A stretch of DNA of 64,000 bases from Candidatus Phosphoribacter baldrii (GCA_016704565.1 JADIZV010000001.1:124001-188000); one strand, 5' to 3'. Counted from the stretch's first letter, positions 7,355 through 16,661 are shown. The notes: generated by a model from the letters alone, not told the origin. Numbers and translations: made by a program.

Positions 7355-8316
7355 CAGCGATCACCTGCGACGATCCGGCGCCAGAGGGCGGCATACCGAG
7401 GCCCGTCGACCTGCAGGCCGACTGTGACGGTGAGCGGCGCCACCCCGTGCGGGTCATGGTCGATGTCCCCCGACCAGTCGCGACGGTCGACAATGGTCCG
7501 CCCCCGCGACCACGATCCGGCGAGCTCGACGCGGATCGGCAGCGCCTGGCACTGCAGGCCCTCGGGATCGGCCACCGCACACACGGCCCCGGCGTCACCG
7601 ATCGTCGCCGTCTCCGAGACGAACCGGTCGCATTGGTAGGCGATGAGCCTACCCGCCAGCTCGGCCGACGAATAGCCGCCCACCGCAACGAGTTCCGCAG
7701 CTTCGGCGCGTGAGACGACCGGCTCGTAGAAGACGTCCAGGCCATACATCGTCACCGGGATGCCCAGGTGCGCCGCGGCGTCCAGGACGATCGCCGCGGC
7801 CTCCGGATCGTGGTAGACGTTGAACTCCGCCGACGCCGTCGCGTTGCCCACGGCCACCGAGCCGCCCATGAAGACGATCTCGCGCAGACCCGCCGCGACC
7901 TCCGGGTGGGTCCGCAGCAGCAGCGCAATGTTGGTCATCGGGGCCAGGGTGACCAGGGTGATCGGGTCGTCCACTGCGCTGACGAGCAGGTCGCGCAGCA
8001 GTTCGACGGCGTGGCGCGGGTCGGCGGCGCGGTCGGGGGCGGGCCAGGCCAGGTCACCCATCCCGTCGTCGCCGTGGACGTGCCGAGCGTTCATGGCCGG
8101 CTCGAGCAGCGGCCGATCGGCACCGCGCGCCACGAGCACATCGTCGCGGCCCGCTGCCCGCAGCACGATGAGCGTGTTACGCACGACGTCGTCCACGGGA
8201 GCGTTGCCGCCCACGCAGGTGACCGCGCGCAGATCCAGCCCCGGATGCTGCGCCGCGAAGAGGATCGCGCAGGCGTCGTCCAGCCCGGTGTCGACGTCAA
8301 GGATGAGGGGCTTCAC
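7354..8316 (-). CDS. Inosine-uridine-preferring nucleoside hydrolase family protein
   Basis: This enzyme hydrolyses the N-glycosidic bond of ribonucleosides to base plus ribose. The calcium-binding DVDTGLDDACAILFA at the N-terminus is diagnostic, with Asp residues 6, 8, 12 and 13 of the product. Other family marks are MGGSVAVGNATASAEFNVYHDPEAA in the middle and a late Asp-containing loop (GDAGAVCAVADP). I start at GTG 8316, immediately before KPLILDVDTG; an upstream ATG would add 11 unlike residues. The length of 320 residues fits the family. It is followed without a gap by the ribokinase-like gene, forming a nucleoside salvage pair. Confidence 0.92.
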   Translation of the reverse strand: MKPLILDVDTGLDDACAILFAAQHPGLDLRAVTCVGGNAPVDDVVRNTLIVLRAAGRDDVLVARGADRPLLEPAMNARHVHGDDGMGDLAWPAPDRAADPRHAVELLRDLLVSAVDDPITLVTLAPMTNIALLLRTHPEVAAGLREIVFMGGSVAVGNATASAEFNVYHDPEAAAIVLDAAAHLGIPVTMYGLDVFYEPVVSRAEAAELVAVGGYSSAELAGRLIAYQCDRFVSETATIGDAGAVCAVADPEGLQCQALPIRVELAGSWSRGRTIVDRRDWSGDIDHDPHGVAPLTVTVGLQVDGPRYAALWRRIVAGDR

Positions 8317-8371
8317 GACCGCCCAGTATGCCGCCCGCTCACCACCCATGCCGTGCGCCCGCCTCGCCCGC

Positions 8372-9331
8372 CTATCGCCTCGTCGTTGCCGCCGCTCGCT
8401 CGACGCCCATCGAGGACAACGTCGCAGCGAGGGCGTCCTCCCATGGGGTCGCGGTGAGCCCGAAGGCTGCCTCCGTCTCGCTCGCGTCCACGATGAAGTC
8501 GCGCTCTCGTTGGTATGCCGTCTCCTCCAAGGCGCGAACGACGGGGATCACCGCGCCCATGGCGGTGCGAACCACGCGCGGCAGGACCCGGATGGTCGGA
8601 GCCGGTCGTCCGGCGTATGCCGCTGCGTCGGCCGCGACCTGGGCGAGCGAGCGCGGCATACCGGATGGGACGTGCCAGGCGCGGCCCCAGCCCTCGTCGC
8701 CGGTCGCCAACCGCGCGGCCAACTCCCCGATGTCGGGGACGTAGGCCCACGAGTGCAGCGCATCGGGCGAACCGTCCAGCGGGCGGATCGCCTTCCCGGC
8801 CGCCGCCGGCGCCAGGACGAAGCGGATCAGCATGCTCATGGTCGGGCTCGCCCCGGGGCCGAAGTAGTCCGAGGCGCGCACCTCGGTGGCGCGGACCCGT
8901 CCGGCGTCGTGGGCCGCCTTGGCAGCCAGCCACATCTGCGCGCGCACCCGACCCTTTGACCCCGTGGCGGCCAGCGGCAGCCGCGCGTGGATCGGGCCGT
9001 CGACCGGGCCATAGCCGTAGAGGTTGCCGATCGTCACCAGCCCGGCGCCGCTCGCCTCGGCCGCCTCCAGGAACGCACTGGCCATCGGGGGCCAGTCCCG
9101 ATCCCAGGAGGTGTAGTTGGGGTTGACCGCGTTGACCAGGCTCGCGGCGCCGTTGGCCAAGGCGGTGAGGGCCGCAGGGTCGGTGGCATCGACGCTCACG
9201 CGGCGGGCCCCGGCCAGGTCCGGACCGGTCCCCGATCGAGATGCCAGGAGGACCTCGTGGCCTTCCCGGACAAGCGCGGAAGCGGTGGCCCGGCCGATGG
9301 CCCCGGCTCCGACGACGACGTGACGTGCCAT
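8372..9331 (-). CDS. NAD(P)-dependent epimerase/dehydratase family (short-chain reductase)
   Basis: This is a 319-residue extended-SDR-like protein. The N-terminal nucleotide-binding motif is VVVGAGAIGRATASAL, a GxGxxG variant close to that of atypical SDRs. A possible active-site region is GNLYGYGPVDGP, with a Tyr but not the usual YxxxK. AAGGAG lies seven bases before the ATG. The gene is divergent from a TetR gene across a 155-base gap with a perfect inverted repeat, so it is probably the regulator's target. The substrate is unknown; such proteins often reduce or epimerise sugars, flavonoid-like compounds or quinones. Confidence 0.82.
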   Translation of the reverse strand: MARHVVVGAGAIGRATASALVREGHEVLLASRSGTGPDLAGARRVSVDATDPAALTALANGAASLVNAVNPNYTSWDRDWPPMASAFLEAAEASGAGLVTIGNLYGYGPVDGPIHARLPLAATGSKGRVRAQMWLAAKAAHDAGRVRATEVRASDYFGPGASPTMSMLIRFVLAPAAAGKAIRPLDGSPDALHSWAYVPDIGELAARLATGDEGWGRAWHVPSGMPRSLAQVAADAAAYAGRPAPTIRVLPRVVRTAMGAVIPVVRALEETAYQRERDFIVDASETEAAFGLTATPWEDALAATLSSMGVERAAATTRR

Positions 9332-9434
9332 GACGACTCCTTGAGCTGGGCGCGGGCGAAGCGCCGCGCCACCGATGCGACCTCTTTCAAGATCACTGTT
9401 CACGCAAGTGCATCACGCACCGACGGGCATGTCA

Positions 9435-9447
9435 AGAACATCGTTCT
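9435..9447. promoter_or_regulatory. Candidate TetR operator AGAAC-ATC-GTTCT
   Basis: A perfect 13-base inverted repeat lies between the divergent epimerase and TetR genes. It is about 27 bases upstream of a possible -10 box (TACACT, 9474-9479) for the TetR gene. Position and symmetry fit autoregulation plus control of the epimerase. Confidence 0.55.
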
Positions 9448-9486
9448 CTATCGAGGTCAGCGTTCGCGCTTGCTACACTGTGGCCC

Positions 9487-10245
9487 ATGCCCGAACGCCC
9501 CGCCCCCCGGCCGACGCCTGGGCGAGCGGACGGCATACGGGCGCGCAACCGGGCCAGCATCGAGGCAGAGCTGCGCGCGGTTGGCCGACGCCACCTGGCC
9601 GAGGTGGGTGCCGCGGCATTGTCGCTGCGCTCGGTGGCGCGCGAGCTCGGGATGGTGCCCTCGGCACTGTTCCGCTACGTGTCCGGGCGCGACGAGCTGC
9701 TCACCCTGCTCATCGTCGACGCCTACACCTCGCTGGGCGAGGCGGCCGAGGCAGCCCACGCCGCCGTCGAGCCGACCGACCTGCGCGCACGCTGGGCTGC
9801 GGTGGCCCAGTCGGTGCGCACGTGGGCGCTGGCCCATCCGCACGAGTGGTCGCTCATCTTCGGCTCGCCGGTGCCTCGCTATGACGCCCCGGCCGACGTG
9901 ACGAACGACCCCGGGACGAGAGTGCCGCGTCTGCTCATGGCCATCGGCGCGGACGCAGCCGCCCGAAGTCTCGCCGGGCCGGCCACCTTCACGCCCGCAT
10001 CCCGAGCCGCCGAGCTGGCCGGTCGCGCCAGCGAGGACCTGCTGCGCAGCGACCCCGACCTGGCCGCCTCAGGCATGACTCCCGTGGAGCTGGCCAATGG
10101 GCTGGTGGTCTGGACGATGCTTGTCGGCGCAGTGAGCGCCGAGGTCTTCCAACAGTTGGGTGAGCGCACCATCTCCGACGCCGAGGCCTTCTTCGACTAC
10201 CAGGTCGCGACCGCCGCCGCGATCTTGTTCGGACCCGGCGGGTAA
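9487..10245 (+). CDS. TetR/AcrR family transcriptional regulator
   Basis: The 252-residue protein has a TetR DNA-binding domain at about residues 20-70 (RRHLAEVGAAALSLRSVARELGMVPSALFRYV). A ligand-binding C-terminal domain follows, with WSLIFGSPVPRY resembling the WHG-type TetR C-terminal family. It is divergent from the epimerase gene, and a palindromic operator lies in the gap, so it probably represses that gene and itself. The Arg/Pro-rich first 15 residues are unusual but common in high-GC genomes. The ligand is unknown. The GH3 gene follows by 11 bases and may be co-transcribed. Confidence 0.9.
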   Translation: MPERPAPRPTPGRADGIRARNRASIEAELRAVGRRHLAEVGAAALSLRSVARELGMVPSALFRYVSGRDELLTLLIVDAYTSLGEAAEAAHAAVEPTDLRARWAAVAQSVRTWALAHPHEWSLIFGSPVPRYDAPADVTNDPGTRVPRLLMAIGADAAARSLAGPATFTPASRAAELAGRASEDLLRSDPDLAASGMTPVELANGLVVWTMLVGAVSAEVFQQLGERTISDAEAFFDYQVATAAAILFGPGG

Positions 10246-10256
10246 CCTCGCCCTTC

Positions 10257-11525
10257 ATGCGCACCAACACCCCCTGGTATGCCGTCGGGCTGGCTCTCGC
10301 GGTCACCCTCACCAGTGCGTGCACCACCTCCCCCACTGCGGCGTCCGATCAGGGAGCTGGTTCGACGGGCCCGGGCGGATCGACCTCAACCACCGCGACA
10401 GGTGCGCCGACGCCGAGAGCCGGCCAGGCGGCATACCCGACGGGCGGCGGCCCCACAAGCACTGCCGCGGCTCCCTCCGACCGGGCAGCGTGCGTGAGTG
10501 CGGCCTACGACGGCATGTCCCAGGCCCAACGGTGGGGGCAGTTGTTCATGGTGGGGATCCAGCCGGCCCAGGCGCCGGCCGGGATCGATGCAGTCCTGCG
10601 GTCGACCAACGTCGGGTCGGTCATCTATCTCGGTGGCTGGTCCGGGGCTGCGTCGGTCACGGCGACCTCCCAGCACCTCCAGCAGGTGACGACGGGTCGG
10701 GTCGACCTGTTCATCGCGGCCGATCAGGAGGGCGGCGCGGTCCAGCAGCTCAAGGGGAAGGGCTTCACGGTCCTGCCCGCGGCGCTCGACCAGGGCAAGC
10801 GATCCGCCGGCGAGCTCACCGCGCTCGGGTCGACCCTCGCTCAAGAGCTGCGCGCGGCCGGCGTCAACGTCAACCTCGCGCCAGTCGCCGACACCGTCCC
10901 ACCGACGATGACCGAGACCAACGCCCCGATCGGGAAATACCGCCGAGAGTTCGGCACCGACCCGGCGGTCGTGGCTGCCGCGGTCCCGCCGATGGTCTCC
11001 GCATTGCAGAACGGCGGCGTCGTGGCCACGGTCAAGCACTTCCCCGGCCTTGGTCGCATCACCGGCAACACCGATGTCACGGCGGTCGGGATCACCGACT
11101 CGATCGCCACCGCCCTCGACCCTCACCTCGACCCATTCCGGGCCGGCATCGCGGCAGGGGTCGGCATGGTCATGGTGTCTTCGGCCCGCTATCCCAAACT
11201 GGACGACGCCAACCCGGCGATGTTCTCCCCGGCGATCATCACCGACCTGTTGCGGGGGCGGCTGGGCTTCAACGGCGTCGTCATCACCGACGACGTGGGC
11301 GCCGCCAAGGCCGTCGCGGCCGTGTCCGTGCCGGATCGCGCGGTCCGGTTCCTCGCGGCCGGTGGCGACATCGTGCTCACCGCGAGCGCGGCACAGGCGC
11401 CGGCCATGCTGGCCGCCGTCAAAGCTCGAGCGGCCACGGACCCCGCATTTGCGAGCGGGCTGGATGCGTCGGTGCGGCGGGTCCTGGAACTCAAGGCCCG
11501 CTTCGGCCTCATCCGTTGCGGCTGA
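10257..11525 (+). CDS. Glycoside hydrolase family 3 lipoprotein, NagZ/LpqI-like
   Basis: This is a predicted lipoprotein beta-N-acetylglucosaminidase of 422 residues for muropeptide turnover at the cell surface. The signal peptide ends in the lipobox LTSAC (Cys22). The GH3 core shows ADQEGG, KHFPGLGRITGNTD and VVITDDVGAAKAV, whose first Asp of the DD pair is the expected nucleophile. The usual NagZ loop with a catalytic DSH is here NTDVTA, so the acid/base His is not evident. From memory, mycobacterial LpqI has a similar loop, so this may be a lineage trait. It starts 11 bases after the TetR gene and ends convergent to tsaD. Confidence 0.87.
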   Translation: MRTNTPWYAVGLALAVTLTSACTTSPTAASDQGAGSTGPGGSTSTTATGAPTPRAGQAAYPTGGGPTSTAAAPSDRAACVSAAYDGMSQAQRWGQLFMVGIQPAQAPAGIDAVLRSTNVGSVIYLGGWSGAASVTATSQHLQQVTTGRVDLFIAADQEGGAVQQLKGKGFTVLPAALDQGKRSAGELTALGSTLAQELRAAGVNVNLAPVADTVPPTMTETNAPIGKYRREFGTDPAVVAAAVPPMVSALQNGGVVATVKHFPGLGRITGNTDVTAVGITDSIATALDPHLDPFRAGIAAGVGMVMVSSARYPKLDDANPAMFSPAIITDLLRGRLGFNGVVITDDVGAAKAVAAVSVPDRAVRFLAAGGDIVLTASAAQAPAMLAAVKARAATDPAFASGLDASVRRVLELKARFGLIRCG

Positions 11526-11533
11526 CGGTCGCC

Positions 11534-12580
11534 CTAAGCCTGGACCGTCGTCACGAGCATCGACGAGTCAGCGGGCAGGTCTAGCTCCGACGGCTCCCGG
11601 CCCCGCGTAACGAACGCAGCGCCCAGGGCGGCCACCATCGCGCCGTTGTCGGTGCACAACCCCGGCCGAGGCACCCGCAGCCGGACCCCGGCCCGGTCGC
11701 AGCGCTCTTGGGCCAACGCCCGCAGGCGGGAGTTGGCCGCAACTCCGCCGCCGATGAGCAGATCGTCGACGCCTTGGTCGCGGCAGGCCGCCACCGCCTT
11801 GCGGGTCAGCACATCGACCACCGCCTCCTGGAAGCTCGCCGCCACGTCGGCCACGGGCACCGACTCTCCGGCGGCCTGGCGCAGCTGCACCCATCGTGAG
11901 ACGGCCGTCTTGAGCCCCGAGAAGGAGAAGTCGAACCGATAGCGCTCCAGGTCGCGCCCCGTCGTCAGCCCCCGCGGGAAGTCGATCGCGACGCGATTGC
12001 CCTCCCGGGCCACTCGGTCGATGTGGGGTCCACCCGGGAACGGCAACCCGAGCACCCGCGCGACCTTGTCGAACGCCTCCCCCGCCGCGTCGTCGATCGT
12101 CGCCCCCAACGGCCGGACGTCACCGGTGACGTCGGGCACGAGCAGCAGCGACGAATGGCCGCCCGACACGAGCAGAGCCATCGTCGGCTCAGGCAACGGC
12201 CCGTGCTCCAAGACATCGACGGCCACATGGGCGGCCAGGTGGTTGACGCCATAGATCGGGCGCCCCAACCCCACGGCCAACGCCTTGGCCGCGGCCACCC
12301 CGACGAGCAACGCCCCGGCCAGCCCCGGACCGGCCGTCACCGCCACCGCGTCGACGTCTTCCAACCGGACCCCCGCGTCGCGGCAGGCGCGCTCGATCGT
12401 CGGCACCATCGCTTCCAGGTGCGCCCGTGAGGCCACCTCGGGCACGACCCCACCGAACCGCGCATGCTCATCGACCGAGCTCGCGATGGCATCGACGAGC
12501 AGAGTGCTCCCGCGGACGATCCCCACACCGGTCTCGTCGCACGAGGTCTCGATCCCCAGGACGAGCGGTTCGTCGCTCAC
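11534..12580 (-). CDS. tsaD: tRNA N6-threonylcarbamoyladenosine transferase TsaD
   Basis: TsaD transfers the threonylcarbamoyl group onto A37 of ANN-decoding tRNAs. The 348-residue protein carries GIETSCDETGVGIV at the N-terminus and the metal-binding His pair in YGVNHLAAHV. The nucleotide loops LVSGGHSSLL and LLIGGGVAANSRL are also present. Its partners TsaB and TsaE lie just upstream in the same run, with rimI in between. It shares four bases with the end of rimI (ATGA), indicating coupled translation, and is the last gene of this minus-strand run. None of the dispersed octamers falls in it. Confidence 0.97.
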   Translation of the reverse strand: MSDEPLVLGIETSCDETGVGIVRGSTLLVDAIASSVDEHARFGGVVPEVASRAHLEAMVPTIERACRDAGVRLEDVDAVAVTAGPGLAGALLVGVAAAKALAVGLGRPIYGVNHLAAHVAVDVLEHGPLPEPTMALLVSGGHSSLLLVPDVTGDVRPLGATIDDAAGEAFDKVARVLGLPFPGGPHIDRVAREGNRVAIDFPRGLTTGRDLERYRFDFSFSGLKTAVSRWVQLRQAAGESVPVADVAASFQEAVVDVLTRKAVAACRDQGVDDLLIGGGVAANSRLRALAQERCDRAGVRLRVPRPGLCTDNGAMVAALGAAFVTRGREPSELDLPADSSMLVTTVQA

Positions 12581-13038
12581 GGCAACCTCCGGCGCAGGAC
12601 GAGGGCGTCGACGTCGCCCGGTTGGTAGTAGCGCCGCCGCACCGACAGCTCCTGGAACCCGTGTCGGGCATACAGCGCGAGGGCCGGTGCGTTGTCGGCC
12701 CGCACCTCCAACAGCAGCGCTTGGGCGCCTCGGGCCGTCGCGCGGGCTACGAGCTCGTCCAGCAGGCGGTCACCCAGTCCCATCCCTCGGTATGCCGTGC
12801 CCACGGCGATCGTCATGACGTCGGCGGTGTCCCCGGCACAGTCCACCCCGGCATAGCCGGCGAGGGACCCGTCCAGTGCCGTCGCCACGAGATAGTCCCG
12901 GCGGGGTCGGGCGGCCAGCTCGGCCCACCAGGTCGGCTCGGTCCAGGCGTCGTCGGCGAACAGCTCACGTTCGGCGGCGGCCAACGCCGGGATGTCGGTC
13001 CACGTCAGCTCCCGCAGACCGAGAGCAACGGCGCTCAT
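12577..13038 (-). CDS. rimI: Ribosomal protein S18-alanine N-acetyltransferase RimI
   Basis: This is a GNAT-fold N-alpha-acetyltransferase of 153 residues. The acetyl-CoA motif is VGTAYRGMGLGDRLLDELVARA, followed by LEVRADNAPALALYARHGF, the RimI/NAA-type signature. Overlaps of four bases on both sides (with tsaB and tsaD) place it firmly in the t6A operon, the conserved actinobacterial order tsaB-rimI-tsaD. The precise protein target in this organism is not visible from sequence. Confidence 0.93.
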   Translation of the reverse strand: MSAVALGLRELTWTDIPALAAAERELFADDAWTEPTWWAELAARPRRDYLVATALDGSLAGYAGVDCAGDTADVMTIAVGTAYRGMGLGDRLLDELVARATARGAQALLLEVRADNAPALALYARHGFQELSVRRRYYQPGDVDALVLRRRLP

Positions 13039-13691
13039 CCGAGTGCCGACTTCGCGACGACATTGGGTGCGGCGTCAGGACGACGCAGATAGAGCGGCTC
13101 CCGGTCGGCCAGCTCCTCGCCCGCCGCCAACCGGGCCACGGCCAGGTCGGCCAGGGCTGCCGCCGACACGTCGAGCACGTCCACCGGCGCCGGGAACAAC
13201 CCCGGGTAGAGCACCGGACCTCGGCCCACGGTCGGCAGCGCCCGCACCTGCGGCGCCAGCTCGGCCGGCTTGGTGACCGCCGGTGCACTGAGCGCGCGCA
13301 CGGAGCCCGGCGACACGGCATACCGGGCCCAGTAGACCTCTTTGCGCCTGGCGTCGGTCGCGACGAGGACCTCGCCCTCGGGGCCCGCAGCGGCGAGCGC
13401 GTCGAGCGAACAGACCCCGTGCAACGCGGCGCCGGTCACCAGGGCCAGCACGCGCGCGGTGACGATCCCCACGCGCAGACCGGTGAACGGCCCCGGCCCC
13501 AGCCCACACACGACGTGGGTGAGGTCACCGGGGGTGGCGCCAGCGGCCTCCAGAACCTCCCGTATGCCGGGTGCCAAGCGTTCGCCGTGCGCGCGGGCAT
13601 CCAGCGTGGTCGCCTCGGCAAGCACTCGGGCACCGTCGTGCAACGCCACGGTGATGGCGCTGGTCGAGGTGTCAAGGGCGAGCAGGAGCAC
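13035..13691 (-). CDS. tsaB: TsaB, t6A-biosynthesis scaffold protein
   Basis: TsaB is a TsaD paralogue without the active metal site. It dimerises with TsaD and is needed for t6A tRNA modification. The 218-residue product begins LLLALDTSTSAITVALHDG and holds VCGLGPGPFTGLRVGIVTAR, both family signatures. It is shorter than TsaD and lacks the HxxxH metal motif, as expected. It lies nine bases after tsaE and overlaps rimI by four. Confidence 0.95.
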   Translation of the reverse strand: MLLLALDTSTSAITVALHDGARVLAEATTLDARAHGERLAPGIREVLEAAGATPGDLTHVVCGLGPGPFTGLRVGIVTARVLALVTGAALHGVCSLDALAAAGPEGEVLVATDARRKEVYWARYAVSPGSVRALSAPAVTKPAELAPQVRALPTVGRGPVLYPGLFPAPVDVLDVSAAALADLAVARLAAGEELADREPLYLRRPDAAPNVVAKSALG

Positions 13692-13700
13692 CGGTCAAGG

Positions 13701-14261
13701 CTAGTCGCCCTGACTGGTCGGCCCAGCCAGCCCAGGGCGCTCCGCCAGCCCAGCCGGTCCAACGAGGCCGGTGAGCCCGACGAGGGCGGACTCGGCATCC
13801 GGGCCGGTCCACCGGCTCCCGGTGCCTGACAGTCGCGCCTGTCGGGACTCTCCGGGGCCGACGACCTCCAACACCAGCTCGAGCCGGTCCTCGCTCAGCT
13901 GCTCGACGACCCCGTGACCCCACTCGACGACGACGACCGAGGCGGCCAGGTCGGCGTCGAGGTCGAGGTCGTCCAACTCGACCGCGCCGCCGAGGCGATA
14001 GGCATCGACGTGGACGAGGGCCGGACCGCCGACAAGCGACGGATGCACCCGAGCGATGACGAAGGTCGGCGAGGTGATCGGGCCCCGCACCCCCAGCCCC
14101 TCGCCCAGACCCTGGGTGAGCGTCGTCTTGCCCGCTCCGAGGTCCCCCGTGAGGACGAGCAGGTCCCCGGCCCGCAGCGCACCCGCCAGCGCGACACCCA
14201 GCGCACGGGTCGCGTCGGCGTCGGCCAGCTCGACGACAACGCCCGGCTCAGGAGGAGACAT
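13701..14261 (-). CDS. tsaE: TsaE, t6A-biosynthesis ATPase
   Basis: TsaE is the P-loop ATPase that cycles the TsaB-TsaD complex. The Walker A motif is GDLGAGKTTLTQGL, then SPTFVIARVH, a DAYRLGG motif and VVVEWGHGV. The 186 residues exceed the usual 150; the extra is a Leu/Pro/Gly-rich tail of about 40 residues of unknown role. The ATG at 14261 follows a strong purine run and overlaps the end of the hydrolase gene by 14 bases. Longer in-frame starts would run through the hydrolase gene and are not credible. Confidence 0.94.
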   Translation of the reverse strand: MSPPEPGVVVELADADATRALGVALAGALRAGDLLVLTGDLGAGKTTLTQGLGEGLGVRGPITSPTFVIARVHPSLVGGPALVHVDAYRLGGAVELDDLDLDADLAASVVVVEWGHGVVEQLSEDRLELVLEVVGPGESRQARLSGTGSRWTGPDAESALVGLTGLVGPAGLAERPGLAGPTSQGD

Positions 14262-15447
14262 GCTCCCGCTTGCGGCTGTTGCGCAGCCCCTCGCGGACCC
14301 GGCGCGCCTTTCCCACGGGCGTGACGACGAGGGTGACGTGCGGCTTCTCCGCCGGGTCGAGGTGCTTGGCGCGGCTCTGTTCGGCCCGGTCGAGCAGCGC
14401 GAGGATCTGGTCGTTGAGCAGATCGGGGTGTTCGAGCATGATGACGTGCCCGGCATCCCGGATGAGCACATGCTCGGCACCGGGGATGCCCTGGACGATG
14501 AGCTCACTGTGCGCGGGCGGGGTGAGCACGTCTTGGGTGCCGTTGAACACGAGAGTCTCGATGTGGGCGAAATGGGCCAGCGCCGGGATCTTGTTGTAGG
14601 CGTCGAAGGTCGGCACGAAGTCCGACATCACCGCCAGGTCGGTGCCCAGCAGCATCTTCGCGGTCAGCCGGACGACGCTGCGGGGCACCGGCGAGGCGAA
14701 GGAGTAGCGCTCGACGAGGAACTCCTCCATGTCCCGGTTGGCCTTGAGCAGCGTCCCCAGCAGCTCCGGGCGCCTGGACAACCCGGTGAAGACGCTTGGG
14801 CCGAGCCGTTCGAGGACCTGCTTGCCAGTGGCCGCCACGAACCCACCGTTGGCCAGAGGCAGGCTCCCGGGCGATGTGGCGATGGCCCCGAAGGCCACGG
14901 TCCGCTCACGGATCACGTCGGGGTAACTCTCGGCGAGGGCCATGATCGTCATGCCGCCCATCGAGTGGCCGATGAGCCCGAGGTCCCCTTCGGGCGCGGC
15001 GGCCTGGATCACGGCATACAGGTCCTTGCCGAGTTGGTCGATGTGGTAGCCGACTTTCGCGCCCTTGCCAGATCGGCCGTGCCCGCGTTGATCCCAGGTG
15101 ACCACCCGATAGCCCGCCCGGCGCAGCGCGCGGCGCTGGAGCACCCAGCACTCGCTGGTGAGGCAATAGCCGTGCGAGAGGACGATGGTCGGTTTGGGGT
15201 GGCCTGCGGCGGTGACCGTGGGGCCGGTCGGCTCATCGACCGCGGCATACAGGACGACCCCGTCGTCGGCGACAACGGCGAGCTCACGGGAGGGAGCCTC
15301 GATGAGGCTGGCGTATTCGGGGAGCTGGGCGTCCTCGCGGCGGCGGATCCGGTCGGCGATGAGCCCGGCGGCACCGAGGGCACCGGCGGCCCCCGCGGCG
15401 CCGAGGCTGACGCCCAAGCCGACGAGGTTCGGTCGACCTCTGGCCAC
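14248..15447 (-). CDS. Alpha/beta hydrolase, N-terminally membrane-anchored
   Basis: The 399-residue protein starts with a Gly/Ala-rich hydrophobic stretch (residues 7-28), probably a membrane anchor. The hydrolase domain has an oxyanion region VLSHGYCLTSECW, the nucleophile elbow GHSMGG, an Asp in FNGTQDVLTPP and a His in DAGHVIMLEHP. The catalytic triad is therefore complete. The GTG start shares one base with the alr stop, and the 3' end overlaps tsaE, so it sits in a coupled operon. A hydrolase between alr and tsaE is a common actinobacterial arrangement. The substrate is unknown; lipid or ester hydrolysis is plausible. Confidence 0.9.
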   Translation of the reverse strand: MARGRPNLVGLGVSLGAAGAAGALGAAGLIADRIRRREDAQLPEYASLIEAPSRELAVVADDGVVLYAAVDEPTGPTVTAAGHPKPTIVLSHGYCLTSECWVLQRRALRRAGYRVVTWDQRGHGRSGKGAKVGYHIDQLGKDLYAVIQAAAPEGDLGLIGHSMGGMTIMALAESYPDVIRERTVAFGAIATSPGSLPLANGGFVAATGKQVLERLGPSVFTGLSRRPELLGTLLKANRDMEEFLVERYSFASPVPRSVVRLTAKMLLGTDLAVMSDFVPTFDAYNKIPALAHFAHIETLVFNGTQDVLTPPAHSELIVQGIPGAEHVLIRDAGHVIMLEHPDLLNDQILALLDRAEQSRAKHLDPAEKPHVTLVVTPVGKARRVREGLRNSRKREHVSS

Positions 15448-16616
15448 TAGCTCACCTCCTGCGCACCGACATAGACCCGCTCCACCCGCGGTCCCAACCT
15501 CGTCACGATCTCATACGAGATCGTCCCGGTCGACACCGCCCACTCGTTGGCGGTCGGCTCGCCCGCAGCGCCCGTGCCGAAGATCACCACCTCATCGCCC
15601 GCCTGCGCCTGCGAGCCCGGCCCGAGATCGACGACGACCTGGTCCATGCACACCCGCCCGGCGATCCGATGCCGCTGCCCGGCGACTGCGAGGGGCCCGA
15701 CGTTGCTCGCATTGCGCGGGATCCCGTCGCCGTAGCCGACCGGCACGAGGCCCAACCGGGTCGCCCGCGGCGTCGTGTAGGAGTGCCCATAAGAGACCCC
15801 CTGCCCTTCCGGCACGTCCTTGACGAGGGACAGCCGGGCCACGAGGGTCATCGCCGGCGTCAGCCCGTATGCCGTGTGGTCACCGACTCCCGGCCCCGGG
15901 GACAAGCCATACCCCGCGATCCCAACCCGCACCAGGTCGTAGTGCAGGCTCGGATCGGTCAGCGTGGCGGCCGAGTTCGCCAGATGCCGCACCTCGAGTG
16001 AACAGCCAGCCCGCTCCGCCTCGGCCACCGCGGCTTCGAAGACTGCCTGCTGCAGCCGGATCGACGGATGCCCCGGCTCGTCGGCGCAGGCCAAGTGCGA
16101 CCAGACCCCAACGACCTGCACCGTCCCCTCCCTGGTCGCCCGTGCCGCGGCGCCGAGCAGGTCGGTGAAGCCCGCGGCATACGCTCCGCCCCGTCCCAGC
16201 CCCGAGTCGACCTTGAGGTGGACGCGGGCCGTGCGCCCGGTATGCCGTGCCGCCGCCGCGATCTCGGCCAGCGCCCACGTCGCGGACACCCCGAGGTCGA
16301 TGTCGCGCTCCAGGCAACCGGCGAAGTCAGCCCCCGGCACGGCCAGCCAGGCCAACACACGGCCATCGACCCCGTTGTCGCGCAAGGAGATTGCCTCTGG
16401 CAACTGAGCGACGCCGATCCAGCCTGCCCCCGCCCGCCGGGCGGCGCGGGCCACCGGCAGGAGCCCATGTCCATAGGCATCGGCCTTGACCACCACCATG
16501 AGCGCAGAGCCCGGCGCGCGAGCCTGAACGGCCCGCACGTTGGCCTCGATCGCGCCGAGGTCGACGTAGGCCGTGGCCGGGCTCCCCGGCCGGGCGGTTG
16601 GTCGTGAGGAGATCAT
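15447..16616 (-). CDS. alr: Alanine racemase
   Basis: This PLP enzyme makes D-alanine for peptidoglycan. The cofactor Lys is in VVVKADAYGHG near residue 44, and the second catalytic Tyr is in GVSYGHSYTTPRATRLG. The tail AVSTGTISYEIVTRLGPRVERVYV is typical. The 389 residues fit the family. It lies 45 bases after nnr and shares one base with the following hydrolase. As in mycobacteria, cell-wall precursor and t6A genes form one cluster. Confidence 0.96.
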   Translation of the reverse strand: MISSRPTARPGSPATAYVDLGAIEANVRAVQARAPGSALMVVVKADAYGHGLLPVARAARRAGAGWIGVAQLPEAISLRDNGVDGRVLAWLAVPGADFAGCLERDIDLGVSATWALAEIAAAARHTGRTARVHLKVDSGLGRGGAYAAGFTDLLGAAARATREGTVQVVGVWSHLACADEPGHPSIRLQQAVFEAAVAEAERAGCSLEVRHLANSAATLTDPSLHYDLVRVGIAGYGLSPGPGVGDHTAYGLTPAMTLVARLSLVKDVPEGQGVSYGHSYTTPRATRLGLVPVGYGDGIPRNASNVGPLAVAGQRHRIAGRVCMDQVVVDLGPGSQAQAGDEVVIFGTGAAGEPTANEWAVSTGTISYEIVTRLGPRVERVYVGAQEVS

Positions 16617-16661
16617 CGCGGGACAGTGTGCCAGCCCGCCGGTGCCGCGAGGGCGCCTGCC

